From the NCBI GenBank assembly GCA_020284085.1, contig JACEVL010000158.1, positions 1,326,782 through 1,390,781 on the forward strand: DNA of 64,000 bases, read 5' to 3'. Position 1 is the first letter of the stretch. The number at the start of each line of letters is the position of its first letter. The DNA is from Aporrectodea caliginosa. Lineage: Eukaryota > Annelida > Clitellata > Crassiclitellata > Lumbricidae. The position numbers and the translations under genes are program-made. Below the pieces are notes generated by a model. It was not told the DNA's origin, ran no database searches, and was given only the letters and a program-made list of their open reading frames with translations. Positions 1 to 9,507 of this stretch are shown here, piece by piece.

Positions 1-406
1 AGTCGGAGGAATGAAACTGGATGTCAACAATTTATTGTGTTCAAAATGTCATTATTGATGAACGTCTTTACTGCGTTGCTAGGCAGCACGCGTTTTGACG
101 TCGCAGGATGATAACTGTTTTGTACACCTTATTACTAAAGAAAATTGTTTGAATAACTGTTGTAGCCTAAATGACAATAAATGATTGCTTATGTTTAACA
201 CACTTAATTGAATTAGCCTACTTGTTAGTAATTAATATTATCTTCTTGGTATTACATTGCAACGTAAGCAACTGTTGAAAAAAGGGTTGAACCCAATTAT
301 CCTTTTATGTAATTGCTATTATAATAAGTGTGTTGTTGTTAATAGATTATCATTGTCAAATTAATAAATAGTTAAGTAATAGTTAAGTAATGTTTTCTTA
401 ATACAT
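1..406. repeat. Duplicated spacer unit A, left part
   Basis: Non-coding AT-rich DNA that recurs, diverged, at 2539-2640 plus 3757-4012. Shared landmarks are AACTGGATGTC, CTAGGCAGCACGCGTT, TTTGTACACCTTATTA and AATTAATAAATAGTTAAGTAAT. Unit A is interrupted at 407 by an LTR element and resumes at 2265. The second copy is interrupted elsewhere, so each copy shows the pre-insertion state of the other. No gene is seen. Confidence 0.75.
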
Positions 407-821
407 TGTTGCATGCCAGACCTATGAGGATATTGGGTGATAGATGGCATTGCATGTAACAGGTAGAATGGCACCTGTCTTTCTTGCGGGTCGTTTCATG
501 GAAGGATTGGCTGGAAGGTTCGAGTGGTAGCAGCTGCCTGTTTGGCGGGAAAGATCCTTTGGTTCGGATGATAAAGGGATGAGTGCGTAGACAGTGGGTT
601 GCGAGAATCTACCCATCCTTGTTTTATTTGTATAAAAGTGGCTGATATGTGAACTCTGGAGTTCAGTTCCGTCTAACTCTGGAGTGCAGCTTGATGTCTG
701 TTGCTGATCGTTTGATGTTTTACAAAGAATACTGAACTTTGACAAGGCTTGTTGTGCTGTTCATACTGGCTTGGACCTCTTTGCGAGAATCTAGGACACG
801 AGTTACGACCAGTATGTAACA
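407..821 (+). repeat. 5' LTR of element 1
   Basis: 415 bp, TGTT...AACA. It contains a TATA box (TATAAAAG, 631-638), consistent with a Pol II promoter starting transcription within the LTR. It repeats at 1850-2264. Confidence 0.85.
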
Positions 822-823
822 GA

Positions 824-841
824 TGGGGGCTTCGTCCGAAC
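824..841 (+). promoter_or_regulatory. Primer-binding site, tRNA-Pro-like
   Basis: TGGGGGCTTCGTCCGAAC lies two bases after the 5' LTR. It resembles the proline-tRNA primer-binding site of many retroviruses, TGGGGGCTCGTCCGGGAT, with one extra base and a diverged end. Its 3' half is part of a 28-bp block (830-857) repeated at 867-894. Confidence 0.5.
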
Positions 842-942
842 ACGCTGTTCATCTACAGGTGGTCTACTTCGTCCAAACACGCTGTTCATCTACATGGTGT
901 ACGTTGCCACAAGACGGAGTCCAAAGGAGGATGGAAGATGTG

Positions 943-1206
943 CGTCTACATGGTCGTCTACATGGTCGAATGCCTGGGCGTCTATACATGGTCGTCTTCA
1001 TGGTCAAATACATGGTCGGAGACAGTCGATGGACGAATGGTCGTCTTCATGGTCGTCTTCATTGTCGTCTACGTGGTCGAATACATGGTCGTCTTCATGG
1101 TCGTCTATGTGGTCGAATGCCTGTTCGTCTACATGGCCGTCTACGTGGTCGTCTACATGGTCGTCTACGTGGTCGTCTACTTGGTCGTCTACATGGTCGT
1201 CTACAA
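943..1206 (+). repeat. 12-bp minisatellite inside element 1
   Basis: Imperfect tandem copies of a 12-bp unit of the type GTCGTCTACATG. The period is a multiple of three and the unit lacks stops in several frames, which produces long spurious open frames on both strands (runs of Trp-Ser-Ser, Val-Val-Tyr, Asp-Asp-His). Confidence 0.85.
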
Positions 1207-1379
1207 CCGGCTGGACAATGGACGGGTGGTCGAAGATGTTCAATTGAAGGATGGTCGTCTACGGAGTTTCGGAAGTGGTTACCGAGTGATGTTCATCTCT
1301 GCACCAGGAAGGTTGTAGTTGTGTGTGTTTAGTGACGAGGATGCATAATTATTACTTTGAAAGTGCTGCGTATTATTTG

Positions 1380-1535
1380 ATAGCTGCCTTATCCCAAAAG
1401 GAAGGGTAATGCTTTGAGAAATAGTTGTTAATAGCTGCCTTGTCCCAAAAGGAAGGGTAATGCTTCGAAAAGTGCTGCATATTATTTGATAGCTGCCTTA
1501 TCCCAAAAGGAAGGGTAATGCTTTGAGAAATGCTG
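1380..1535 (+). repeat. Triplicated AGCTGCCTTATCCC block
   Basis: Three near-identical copies of a roughly 30-bp segment (AGCTGCCTTRTCCCAAAAGG followed by AAGGGTAATGCTT) separated by spacers related to TGCTGCATATTATTTGAT. Followed by further TGATGCTGCATA repeats to about 1625. Non-coding interior of element 1. Confidence 0.75.
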
Positions 1536-1808
1536 CATAGTGATGTTGATGCTGCATAGTGAGTTGATTTTGATGCTGCATATTGATTGCGTATGATGCC
1601 GCGTATATTGATGAGTATGCTGCATATTTCTTTATATGTGAGGTTGTTGAGTAGTTTTATTTAGGAGTTTAAATTGAGTTGAATTGCTGGAAGGATGATT
1701 GAATAGTTTATGTTGTGTTGGCATAATATGTTGAGTCAAGGTGATGTAAGATAAGGTGCTGTTCATGCATATGACTTTTGTTTCCTTTGCGGTTTAGCAA
1801 ATTTTGTC

Positions 1809-1849
1809 GGAAACGCCTACAGGTTTCCTCCTTTTGTGGTCGGGGGGTA
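1809..1849 (+). promoter_or_regulatory. Hairpin plus polypurine tract before 3' LTR
   Basis: A 6-bp stem (GGAAAC 1809-1814, GTTTCC 1823-1828) is followed by GTGGTCGGGGGGTA, which abuts the 3' LTR at 1850. The G-run is the likely plus-strand priming tract. The same hairpin-then-tract layout, with a different stem sequence, precedes the 3' LTR of element 2. Confidence 0.6.
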
Positions 1850-2264
1850 TGTTGCATGCCAGACCTATGAGGATATTGGGTGATAGATGGCATTGCATGT
1901 AACAGGTAGAATGGCACCTGTCTTTCTTGCGGGTCGTTTCATGGAAGGATTGGCTGGAAGGTTCGAGTGGTAGCAGCTGCCTGTTTGGCGGGAAAGATCC
2001 TTTGGTTCGGATGATAAAGGGATGAGTGCGTAGACAGTGGGTTGCGAGAATCTACCCATCCTTGTTTTATTTGTATAAAAGTGGCTGATATGTGAACTCT
2101 GGAGTTCAGTTCCGTCTAACTCTGGAGTGCAGCTTGATGTCTGTTGCTGATCGTTTGATGTTTTACAAAGAATACTGAACTTTGACAAGGCTTGTTGTGC
2201 TGTTCATACTGGCTTGGACCTCTTTGCGAGAATCTAGGACACGAGTTACGACCAGTATGTAACA
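1850..2264 (+). repeat. 3' LTR of element 1
   Basis: 415-bp direct repeat of 407-821, TGTT...AACA, followed by the ACAT target-site copy at 2265-2268. Confidence 0.85.
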
Positions 2265-2640
2265 ACATATATAAAACTATGTAATAAATTAACGATCTAA
2301 ACATAAATCTGAATACTGAAATCTGCATGTAAACAAGAATGGCGGTTATTGGTATGATGCAACGGTGCAGTTTAAACTCGTTTCAACAAACTAGGTAAAC
2401 GCTTAAGTCTTTTGGTGACCTTTGGATCAGTACTTGCGATGGAAATGGACATGCGTTTTACAGTTTAGCCGGCTTGTATTATTATTAGTATGCATGGACA
2501 TCTGAAGTGGAAGGGAAATAAAGATATCTGGAGTGGGTGGAAAGAAACTGGATGTCTACAAATTGTGTTTAAAATGTCAATAAATGAACGTCTTTACTGC
2601 GCTGCTAGGCAGCACGCGTTATGACGTCACAGGATGATAA
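2265..2640. repeat. Spacer unit A resumed, then start of unit A'
   Basis: 2265-2340 continues unit A after the LTR element and matches about 4013-4110 (ACTGAAATCTGCATGTAAAC). 2341-2538 is unique-looking DNA without a gene. From about 2539 the second spacer copy starts. The motif ACATAAATCTG with following CTGNATGTAAA recurs near 2299, 4057, 7737 and 7840, so this spacer is itself made of degenerate repeats. Confidence 0.6.
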
Positions 2641-3756
2641 ATATGTGACCCGTCATCACGAAATCAGTCGCTTGTCCCAAAATGTAATCATGCAGAAAAC
2701 GGCCAAAATGTGATGGAAACCTCAAACCGATCGAAATTGGCATTAACGCAAAAACAATTACAAAAATATATATTTCACTGAAATAATACATAACATCTTT
2801 GCTTAGATGTATCTAAATGCATATAAAACACTTTTTACCAAGAGCCCTATATCTGTATCGAGATGGAAATTCAGAATGTAAGTCAATTTTCGCTATTTTT
2901 GTTGAAGCATTTGAGTAGCTTAGAGTTCTCGTTTTCTAGCGTGTTTGGTCTCGTTTTGAAGAAGGAAATTCCCTTTTCCCGTTCTATTAATAAAATATGA
3001 CCTTCTTTTATTTGTTGTGCACAGGGATTGGCCCAAAACAGGTCGGCTTATGTAAACATTTCTATATTTGACTAGCAACGCTGGTCACGTGACAAAATCT
3101 TGCACCGTGGTTGGCTGAAGGTTTGAAAGGCGCATTTGCATAACCTAGTTAAATGTTAGATTAATAGAGCGGTGAACAAGCTGATTTTCCCCCTATTTTT
3201 CGCTTAATAAACTTAATTTTCGAAATGGAGCATATTATTACGAGTTTGATAAAAATGTAATGCTAAAGGATGGGATCGATCGATAGTGTACGAGTTGTGG
3301 TACGAGTAGGCCTATTTGTATTTGGCCGTGCCACCGTGGTATGGAAATCGCGTACGGGTCACGCGTTGCAGCTGAAATAAAGTAAAGCCGGTAATAACCT
3401 TTATAAAGTTTTTATTACGGGAGATATCTTCACCAAATTTGGCCAGTGCATTTGCAATGGGAGCCGCTGAAAGGATGCCAATTTTTTTTAGCTAAATCGG
3501 TCCAACAGAAATAACCGTTACTAAGGAGAATATAAATAAATAATAATTATGACATAACTTTACACACAGTTTTCTCTAATAGCAGTCTATGTAAACCGTC
3601 AGATTGAAAATTCTGTAACTTCGGTTGTGTGTGAGGTAGAACAAAACTGAAAACAGTTTTGAAAAGGTAAATAAACCACCTACAAAATGGTGTAAAAAAA
3701 CTATTAAAAAAATTATTTTTGAGTTGCGACTGGTTTTGTTGTGACGGGTCACATAT
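2641..3756. mobile_element. Non-autonomous TIR DNA transposon, about 1.1 kb
   Basis: The ends form an inverted repeat: ATATGTGACCCGTCATCAC at the left and the complement of ATATGTGACCCGTCACAAC at the right. Compared with the same spacer at 100-140, the insertion splits GATGATAA from TTTTGTACACC, with TA (or ATAT) duplicated at the edges. No transposase frame is present; the minus-strand frame at 3547-3810 is not convincing. Probably Tc1/mariner-type by its TA target, but superfamily is inferred only from the target site. Confidence 0.7.
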
Positions 3757-4135
3757 TTTGTACACCTTATTAAAAAGAAAAAGTGTTAAAATGACTGTTG
3801 CAAATAACAATATTGCTTATATGTAATACACTTAATTGAGTTAGCCTACTTGTTAGAAATTTATATTATCTTCTTGATATGACATTGTAATATAAGAAAC
3901 TGCAGAAAGAAGTGTTTAATACAATTATCCTGTTTTGTAATTGCTAAAAGTGTGTTGCTGTTAATAGATTATTAATGTCAAATTAATAAATAGTTAAGTA
4001 ATGTTTTTATAATACATATATAAAACTATGTAATATATAAAATGATGAAGACACAAGACATAAATCTATAATATTATACTGAAATCTGCATGTAAACAGG
4101 ATTAATTGCTATTAATATGATATAAATATAAACTG
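3757..4135. repeat. Spacer unit A', right part
   Basis: Diverged second copy of 130-406 and 2265-2340. It carries the LTR element 2 insertion at 4136 instead of the element 1 insertion. No gene seen. Confidence 0.7.
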
Positions 4136-4572
4136 TGTTAGGGTCTCACGTCTGAGTCCTAACCGGTCCTGGGATGGGCATTCGTTACCCTTGAGTAGTT
4201 CCTTAGCCGAGAGGAGTAGGCTATATAAGGAGGTACGAAAAGGGGCGGTTAGAGAATCTCCGATACTCAGCCTTCGCGCTAGTCGGGTTGTCTGAGATTT
4301 CTCTGGGTTGCATGGTAGTCAAGTTAGTTCGTGACTTGTGCCATTTTCAAGTCTTCTTACGGTGCTTCCGTTTCTGATGTTCGTCAGCCCGTTGCTGAGT
4401 TACAGACTTCTTGTTAGTTGGTCGTTCTTCGTATTGAAAACGAACCTTTCTTCCACCGTCGTTCTACGGTTGGGTAATGTATCGTTTTGATTTGTTGTTT
4501 GTTTTGTGAGAATTATACCTTTTAACTAGATACGAGTCTTAAGCTTTGTTATAGCTGGGGGAACCTCTTACA
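4136..4572 (+). repeat. 5' LTR of element 2
   Basis: 437 bp with a TATA box in GCTATATAAGG near 4220. Followed immediately by a primer-binding-like TGAGGGCTCGCGGGAT. Confidence 0.85.
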
Positions 4573-4732
4573 TATGAGGGCTCGCGGGATTTTTTTTTCG
4601 TCCGTCTGTTCGCTTCACGTTCGGATATTTTGTTGGTAGACGATGGAACATTTGAGTTTTTGCGAGAATTGTTTTGCTCTTCTTTAAGACAAAATTTGCG
4701 TCGTCGGTAGAATTTGGAGGGCGTGTCTCTAT

Positions 4733-4843
4733 TATACGGTAGTCATTCCGGTTGAGATTTTTGTGAATTTATACGGTAGTCATTCCGGTTGAGATTTTTG
4801 TGAATTTATACGGTAGTCATTCCGGTTGAGATTTTTGTGAATT
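4733..4843 (+). repeat. Three exact 37-bp tandem copies
   Basis: A 37-bp unit starting TATACGGTAGTCATTCC is repeated three times without visible differences, in the leader of element 2. The leader also has AAAAGGGGCG twice (near 4900 and 5006), matching a stretch in the LTR. Confidence 0.9.
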
Positions 4844-5038
4844 TGAGTCGTAAAGGGAAATGTACGGCTTCGTTGTGTCAAAGATGACAGTGAAAGTTTG
4901 AAAAGGGGCGTATCCGTTCAAATGTTACGAAAATAAGTAGAAACTTAGTCGTAATTGTTGCGTTGAAAGTGGGTCGAAATTGAATTCGATAAATTTCATA
5001 ACGTTGAAAAGGGGCGTTTTCTGTCGAAAATTTTGAAA

Positions 5039-6952
5039 ATGGGTCCTTGGAAGAATGAAGAAGAGAAAAGAGCCAAGGCAGTAGCGTGTAAGGAGAGAAG
5101 AAAGGAGAGGAAGTTTGTGGATAAAGTGAAAACGAGAGTAGAATTTGGGTCATGGGAGGAAGCAAGAATTGCTGGTGAGAGGATGAAGGAAGCTGAAAAT
5201 AGAGGGGAGTTCATTGATAGACGAAAGTTGGATGAGATTTGGGCGGAAGTAAAGAGTGAGACAAAGAAATTAGCAGAAGAAGCTCAAAAAATTTCTTTTG
5301 GCAGAGAACAAATTTCGTCGAGAAAACTTGAGCATGTGGTCCAGAAAGTTTCATGGGATAAGTCTACGAATGACGGCGCACAAAATGTGAGTTTTCCTTC
5401 GGAGACAAATAGGAATAGTCAAGTGCATGATACGCCTAAGGATTGCTTGGAGGAGATAAACGAAAGTGTTTTATCGTGTATGTTTGATGACTGCAATGAG
5501 AGTGCACAAAGTGATTCGGATTCTGTGTTACACGCTGAACTAATTAATTTCAGTGGTGAGACGCAGGAAGAGGATGGGCACGAGAATGATTTGTGGTTAA
5601 TGTTTGAAGAGTCGTATGAAAGTGCACACGTTGTTTCTGGGTCAGTATCTGTTGACTTCAGTGAATTACAATTTCATGCGCATGATGATGATTGTACAAA
5701 TGCTGGGAATGTCGGTAATTTGTCTTGCATGGGTATTGTCTCGAATGAGGTGTGTGCGAATGTTGAGTCTCCTGTTGAGAATGTGCACACGGGCGAATGC
5801 TTCAATGAAGGAGTGGAAGTAGCGTTGGGTGTGTTTGAATGTGCGTCTGAGGATTTAAAGCTGGATAGCTGTCTTCAGAAAGAATTGAATTTTGCGGTTG
5901 AGGCGCAAGAAGAGTTGTTGGTCGGTGATTTTTCTGAATTGGATATGAATGTTGTCTCAGAAATGTGTCTGGGTGATTCACAAATGGTGAATGATTGCAA
6001 AGCACTGTTGTCGATGGATTCGGTGATGACAACTGTTGTGTGTGAGAATGTTTCACATACGAATTTTTGCAATGAGTCTTCTTCGAATGTAACATTAATG
6101 TACATGAATGTCGACTGGGGTGAAAGAGTAACTGTTGTGCGTACGGTTGTGTTGTCGCAACATTGTGGTCAGACGACTAATGGCTTGAATGATGGGTTCA
6201 CGCAAGTTGTCACGATTATGCCCTGTTCGCGGATGGGTCGATTGTTGCACGAGAGCATGGACATGTTTGGTTGTCATGTGTTCTTGACAGAAGAATATAT
6301 GCATGACGACATTTTTGAAAGTTCTTTGAAGATGGACAATGTTGTACATGAGTGTGACGACATTGTTCTGGAAAGTAATGAACTTTTACCAGATGTTTTG
6401 GAAGATTTTGTTGAAGATATTGATGTCTTGAATGAGTGTCTGATGAATGATAGTCAAGATACTTATGATGTGTCTCTAGATTTGACAGGAATTTCTATGA
6501 AGATTGTTGGCTTTGGTTGTCTTGAGACTTATTTGTGTGCTCAAGTTTATTTGCAGACTGTGTGTGCGATGGAACTTCAGGTCGGAGACGAATGTCGATC
6601 ACGCAGACGATTGACGAGACGGGAATCGAAGGGAATGAGCGCCTTCGTCTTTCTGTGGATGGGTCTGACTGTCGTGGCGTTGGTGGATGGTGCTACGAGT
6701 TGCACGGCGTTGCTTCCGTTGGTGGAAACGGATGTCGAGGTGGCTTTGGTTGGCCAACTCGCCGCTCTTCGCGCTTTCGAGGTGTACCTTGGGTCGGTAC
6801 AGTTGGTGTACATTCTTCGAAAGTTTGGTGACACGAGGAACGAGAAACTCTTGCCTTGTGGACTGCAACGTTGTTTTTTGAACGTTGGGTATAGAACGAG
6901 TCGTCTGAACTTGTTCTCAGATTTAGTTTGTCGGTTCACCTTTGGTGATTAA
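5039..6952 (+). CDS. Unrecognised 637-residue protein of LTR element 2
   Basis: Single uninterrupted frame filling most of the interior of element 2. I start it at ATG 5039, which has A at -3 and G at +4; the frame is open slightly upstream, but only to a TTG. Residues 1-90 are very basic and predicted helical (many Lys/Arg/Glu). Residues 100-480 are acidic with regularly spaced Cys and repeated short patterns such as MFDDCNESAQ and MFEESYESAH, which suggest internal duplication. Near residue 520 there is a basic patch (RSRRRLTRRESK), followed by a hydrophobic stretch (AFVFLWMGLTVVALV) that could be a membrane segment, and a Cys-containing tail. I see no zinc knuckle, protease, RT or integrase signature. 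It may be a highly diverged Gag-like or accessory protein. Conservation of a long frame in a non-autonomous element implies use. Confidence 0.6.
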   Translation: MGPWKNEEEKRAKAVACKERRKERKFVDKVKTRVEFGSWEEARIAGERMKEAENRGEFIDRRKLDEIWAEVKSETKKLAEEAQKISFGREQISSRKLEHVVQKVSWDKSTNDGAQNVSFPSETNRNSQVHDTPKDCLEEINESVLSCMFDDCNESAQSDSDSVLHAELINFSGETQEEDGHENDLWLMFEESYESAHVVSGSVSVDFSELQFHAHDDDCTNAGNVGNLSCMGIVSNEVCANVESPVENVHTGECFNEGVEVALGVFECASEDLKLDSCLQKELNFAVEAQEELLVGDFSELDMNVVSEMCLGDSQMVNDCKALLSMDSVMTTVVCENVSHTNFCNESSSNVTLMYMNVDWGERVTVVRTVVLSQHCGQTTNGLNDGFTQVVTIMPCSRMGRLLHESMDMFGCHVFLTEEYMHDDIFESSLKMDNVVHECDDIVLESNELLPDVLEDFVEDIDVLNECLMNDSQDTYDVSLDLTGISMKIVGFGCLETYLCAQVYLQTVCAMELQVGDECRSRRRLTRRESKGMSAFVFLWMGLTVVALVDGATSCTALLPLVETDVEVALVGQLAALRAFEVYLGSVQLVYILRKFGDTRNEKLLPCGLQRCFLNVGYRTSRLNLFSDLVCRFTFGD

Positions 6953-7249
6953 ATGACCATACTTAGGGCCGACGTGAATGAAAGTCGGAAGTATGTATAG
7001 TTTAAATGTTTCTATTGTGTTCTTTAGCAAGATGACTTTCATTTAAGTTTCGATGTTTAGTAGTCATGCTTAGGGGCGACGTGAATGAACGTCGTAAGCT
7101 GTATAGAGTAAATGTTTTGTTGTATATAGTGAATTTATTGTGTATTTCGTTTATATTTTGATTGTGATATTTCTTTTAATGTGCATGGTTTGCATGTTAG
7201 TTAAGTCAGAAACCCTTCTGGTTTCTGCCTTGTTTGTGGTCCGGGGGTA
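6953..7249 (+). other. 3' leader of element 2: duplicated block, hairpin, polypurine tract
   Basis: Two diverged copies of a block (CATACTTAGGGCCGACGTG near 6958 and CATGCTTAGGGGCGACGTG near 7066) follow the ORF. A stem CAGAAACC (7207-7214) / GGTTTCTG (7220-7227) with a 5-base loop precedes GTGGTCCGGGGGTA next to the 3' LTR. It is equivalent in place, but not in stem sequence, to the hairpin of element 1. Confidence 0.6.
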
Positions 7250-7687
7250 TGTTAGGGTCTCACGTCTGAGTCCTAACCGGTCCTGGGATGGGCATTCGTT
7301 ACCCTTGAGTAGTTCCTTAGCCGAGAGGAGTAGGCTATATAAGGAGGTACGAAAAGGGGGCGGTTAGAGAATCTCCGATACTCAGCCTTCGCGCTAGTCG
7401 GGTTGTCTGAGATTTCTCTGGGTTGCATGGTAGTCAAGTTAGTTCGTGACTTGTGCCATTTTCAAGTCTTCTTACGGTGCTTCCGTTTCTGATGTTCGTC
7501 AGCCCGTTGCTGAGTTACAGACTTCTTGTTAGTTGGTCGTTCTTCGTATTGAAAACGAACCTTTCTTCCACCGTCGTTCTACGGTTGGGTAATGTATCGT
7601 TTTGATTTGTTGTTTGTTTTGTGAGAATTATACCTTTTAACTAGATACGAGTCTTAAGCTTTGTTATAGCTGGGGGAACCTCTTACA
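7250..7687 (+). repeat. 3' LTR of element 2
   Basis: 438-bp repeat of 4136-4572 with one extra G; followed by the ACTG target copy. Confidence 0.85.
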
Positions 7688-8149
7688 ACTGTTATATATT
7701 GAATATGTTAAATTAACCAATTATAAAAGCCTGTAACCATAAATCTGTATTCTGTAATCTGAATGTAAATAAGAATGGATGTTTTTGGAATGATATGAAC
7801 AAAATGGTGTAAACATGACCAGCTGTAAAAAATTGTAAACATAAATCTGTATACTCTAACCTGTATGTTAATAGGATCATTTGTTGTTATGTTATTATAG
7901 ACAACATCGGATTTTTAAGGTAAATAACTGTAAATAACTGTGAATAAATATGAAGGAAAAATTGGGAAAAGAGCCGAATAAGGCCACCAAAAGAACCAGA
8001 ATTTTAGGGTAACTTTGGAGAAAAAACATATAAAAATGTGAAATGAAACTTGATAATATTAGGCTATGGTTAAGCTTAAAAGAGCCAAATAAAAAATGGA
8101 GTAAAAAGATATAAGAAAAAGAACCAATTTCCAAAATTACAAAGGAAAT
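7688..8149. other. AT-rich spacer
   Basis: Continuation of the duplicated spacer, with two more copies of the ACCATAAATCTGTAT-type motif (near 7737 and 7840). No coding signal; the minus-strand frame at 7895-8191 is low-complexity Phe/Leu/Ser and not credible. Confidence 0.5.
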
Positions 8150-8402
8150 GTATGTTTGTATGTATGTATGTATGTATGTATGAATGAGCACTTGTTATAG
8201 CGCCCCTTCAAGATTTCTACTCAGAGGCGCTCCCGACTACAGCGCGGACACTGAGTCGGAGTTTCACGCCGAAGCGCATGAGCAATTGCGAGTGAAGGAC
8301 TTGTCCAGGGTCCCTACGCTGCGGTTTGAGGTGGTTTCGAACCCGCAACCATCCGGCTGCAAGGCACCGAACATACACCTACACCACCGCGCCCCTTGTA
8401 CG
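8150..8402 (-). mobile_element. tRNA-derived SINE with LINE-type tail
   Basis: Read on the minus strand, the head has Pol III promoter boxes: an A-box-like TGGTGTAGGTG (8377-8387) and a B box GGGTTCGAAACC (8333-8344). The 3' part, read on the plus strand, is TAGCGCCCCTTCAAGA then CTCAGAGGCGCTCCCGAC, nearly the same as the 3' end of the LINE at 45601-46113. The insertion ends in a TATG/GTAT microsatellite (8150-8181). A shared tail means the SINE was probably copied by that LINE's machinery. Confidence 0.7.
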
Positions 8403-8796
8403 TAGATGTCATGTATATGTTGTTAGCTTGTGGTCTAAGGGTGAAGTGTGATGTTAGGATGATACGCGAAATGACCAAAGAAATCAAGGGAAGACTTTCG
8501 CAATATCTGAATAAAATTGTATTATTTACACTTTATACAACTTCGAGTAATACTCACACATCCAAACCACAACTAAACGGCAAAACGTACAGTGTAAATG
8601 CTTTGCTCAAGTCACAGATTGATGAATAAATATTCGGCTACAAGTTTATGAAGCAACAGAACGTGGTCTGGCCCATGAACGAGAACTGGATCAAATTAGA
8701 TGGCCAGCGAACGCCGATCCATTTCCTGAATCACGCCTCCCGCTGTCGTCGAGTCGCGCCAACCATGGATGTAACTGCCTGCACGAATATACCTAA

Positions 8797-9507
8797 CTTA
8801 ACGGCCAGGCAAGGACAATGGGCAACTCAACCCATGATGGTAGGCTAATGGATACTGGATCACCGTTATCCGATACAATGCTTCCAGGGAAAAACAGAGG
8901 TCCGACACTTTGTATTCCGAACCCGATGAATCCGAAGATGAAACTGAAGAAAGGTGTGCGATGGGCTTTAGAAGAGACGACATCGATTGAACGCGCAGCA
9001 GAAGAAGGACGAACGACGAGATGTCCAGCCATACGCCAGATGTCCCCATATGACGATGAGGAGACCAGGATAAAAACGTTGTGGGAAGAAACCGCCGAAG
9101 ATGGTCACGATGAACATAATAGAGAGGAATTACGAGCGAGTCCGACAAAGCATCGTTCAGCCTGCTCTTCGAACGAATGGAACCCTGGTGTTAAAGATGG
9201 TTTGCAGCCTGACAAGGTTACAGGGTTGGAAACGCCTGTGAGCCAAGCGCTTGGACGACAACAGCCAGCCTTGCCGTCCGCTACAGGCGACCAGAGGGAA
9301 TGAAGAAGTGAGGGGTTACACTCATCCTTTCAACCGAAATTCCGCCGGGGGTTGTCCAACGATCCGTGGACGGCGCAGGGAGACGTAGAAGAGCCGAAGG
9401 ACGACCCTCCGACGTTCCTAGAAGACGAAGATGATGAGTACGCGATGATGACGTCACGACCTAAGCGTGACAGTCGCTTGCCAGCACGCTTCCGTGACGC
9501 CGAATGA
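8797..9507 (+). pseudogene. Retroelement polyprotein C-terminal remnant (tentative)
   Basis: One frame is open from 8797 to 9507 except for a single TGA at 9301-9303. The first ATG is at 8818. The part after the TGA ends RPKRDSRLPARFRDAE, a basic Arg/Pro-rich tail typical of the ends of many Ty3/gypsy or BEL Pol proteins. The rest is hydrophilic and unrecognised. GC content is higher than that of the neighbouring DNA. A neighbouring frame (8648-8848) may belong to the same decayed element. No LTR pair was found around it. It could also be an unrelated decayed gene. Confidence 0.35.

Larger units (their letters stand above)
407..2264 (+). mobile_element. Non-autonomous LTR retrotransposon 1
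   Basis: Two 415-bp direct repeats (407-821 and 1850-2264), apparently identical, begin TGTTGC and end GTAACA. They enclose about 1.03 kb with no gag or pol homology. A 4-bp target-site duplication ACAT flanks the element (403-406 and 2265-2268). A primer-binding-like site follows the 5' LTR and a G-rich polypurine tract precedes the 3' LTR. The interior is mostly tandem repeats. This is the layout of a TRIM/LARD-type element mobilised in trans. Matching LTRs suggest a recent insertion. The long open frames at 749-1332 come from the 12-bp minisatellite, which is open in several frames, and I do not regard them as genes. Confidence 0.85.
4136..7687 (+). mobile_element. Non-autonomous LTR retrotransposon 2 with one long ORF
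   Basis: LTRs 4136-4572 (437 bp) and 7250-7687 (438 bp) differ visibly by one G in a G-run near the TATA box. They begin TGTTAGGG and end CTTACA. A 4-bp duplication ACTG flanks the element (4132-4135, 7688-7691). The sequence after the 5' LTR, TGAGGGCTCGCGGGAT, recalls a proline-tRNA primer-binding site. A G-rich tract GTGGTCCGGGGGTA abuts the 3' LTR. The interior has one long ORF (5039-6952) without recognisable gag, protease, RT or integrase. It shares layout with element 1 (TGTT ends, 4-bp duplication, hairpin and GTGGTC-type tract), so the two probably depend on the same autonomous partner. Confidence 0.85.

Noticed and set aside
749..1332. Overlapping long frames in element 1
   Set aside because: All arise from the 12-bp stop-free minisatellite; amino-acid content is repetitive and frame-independent.
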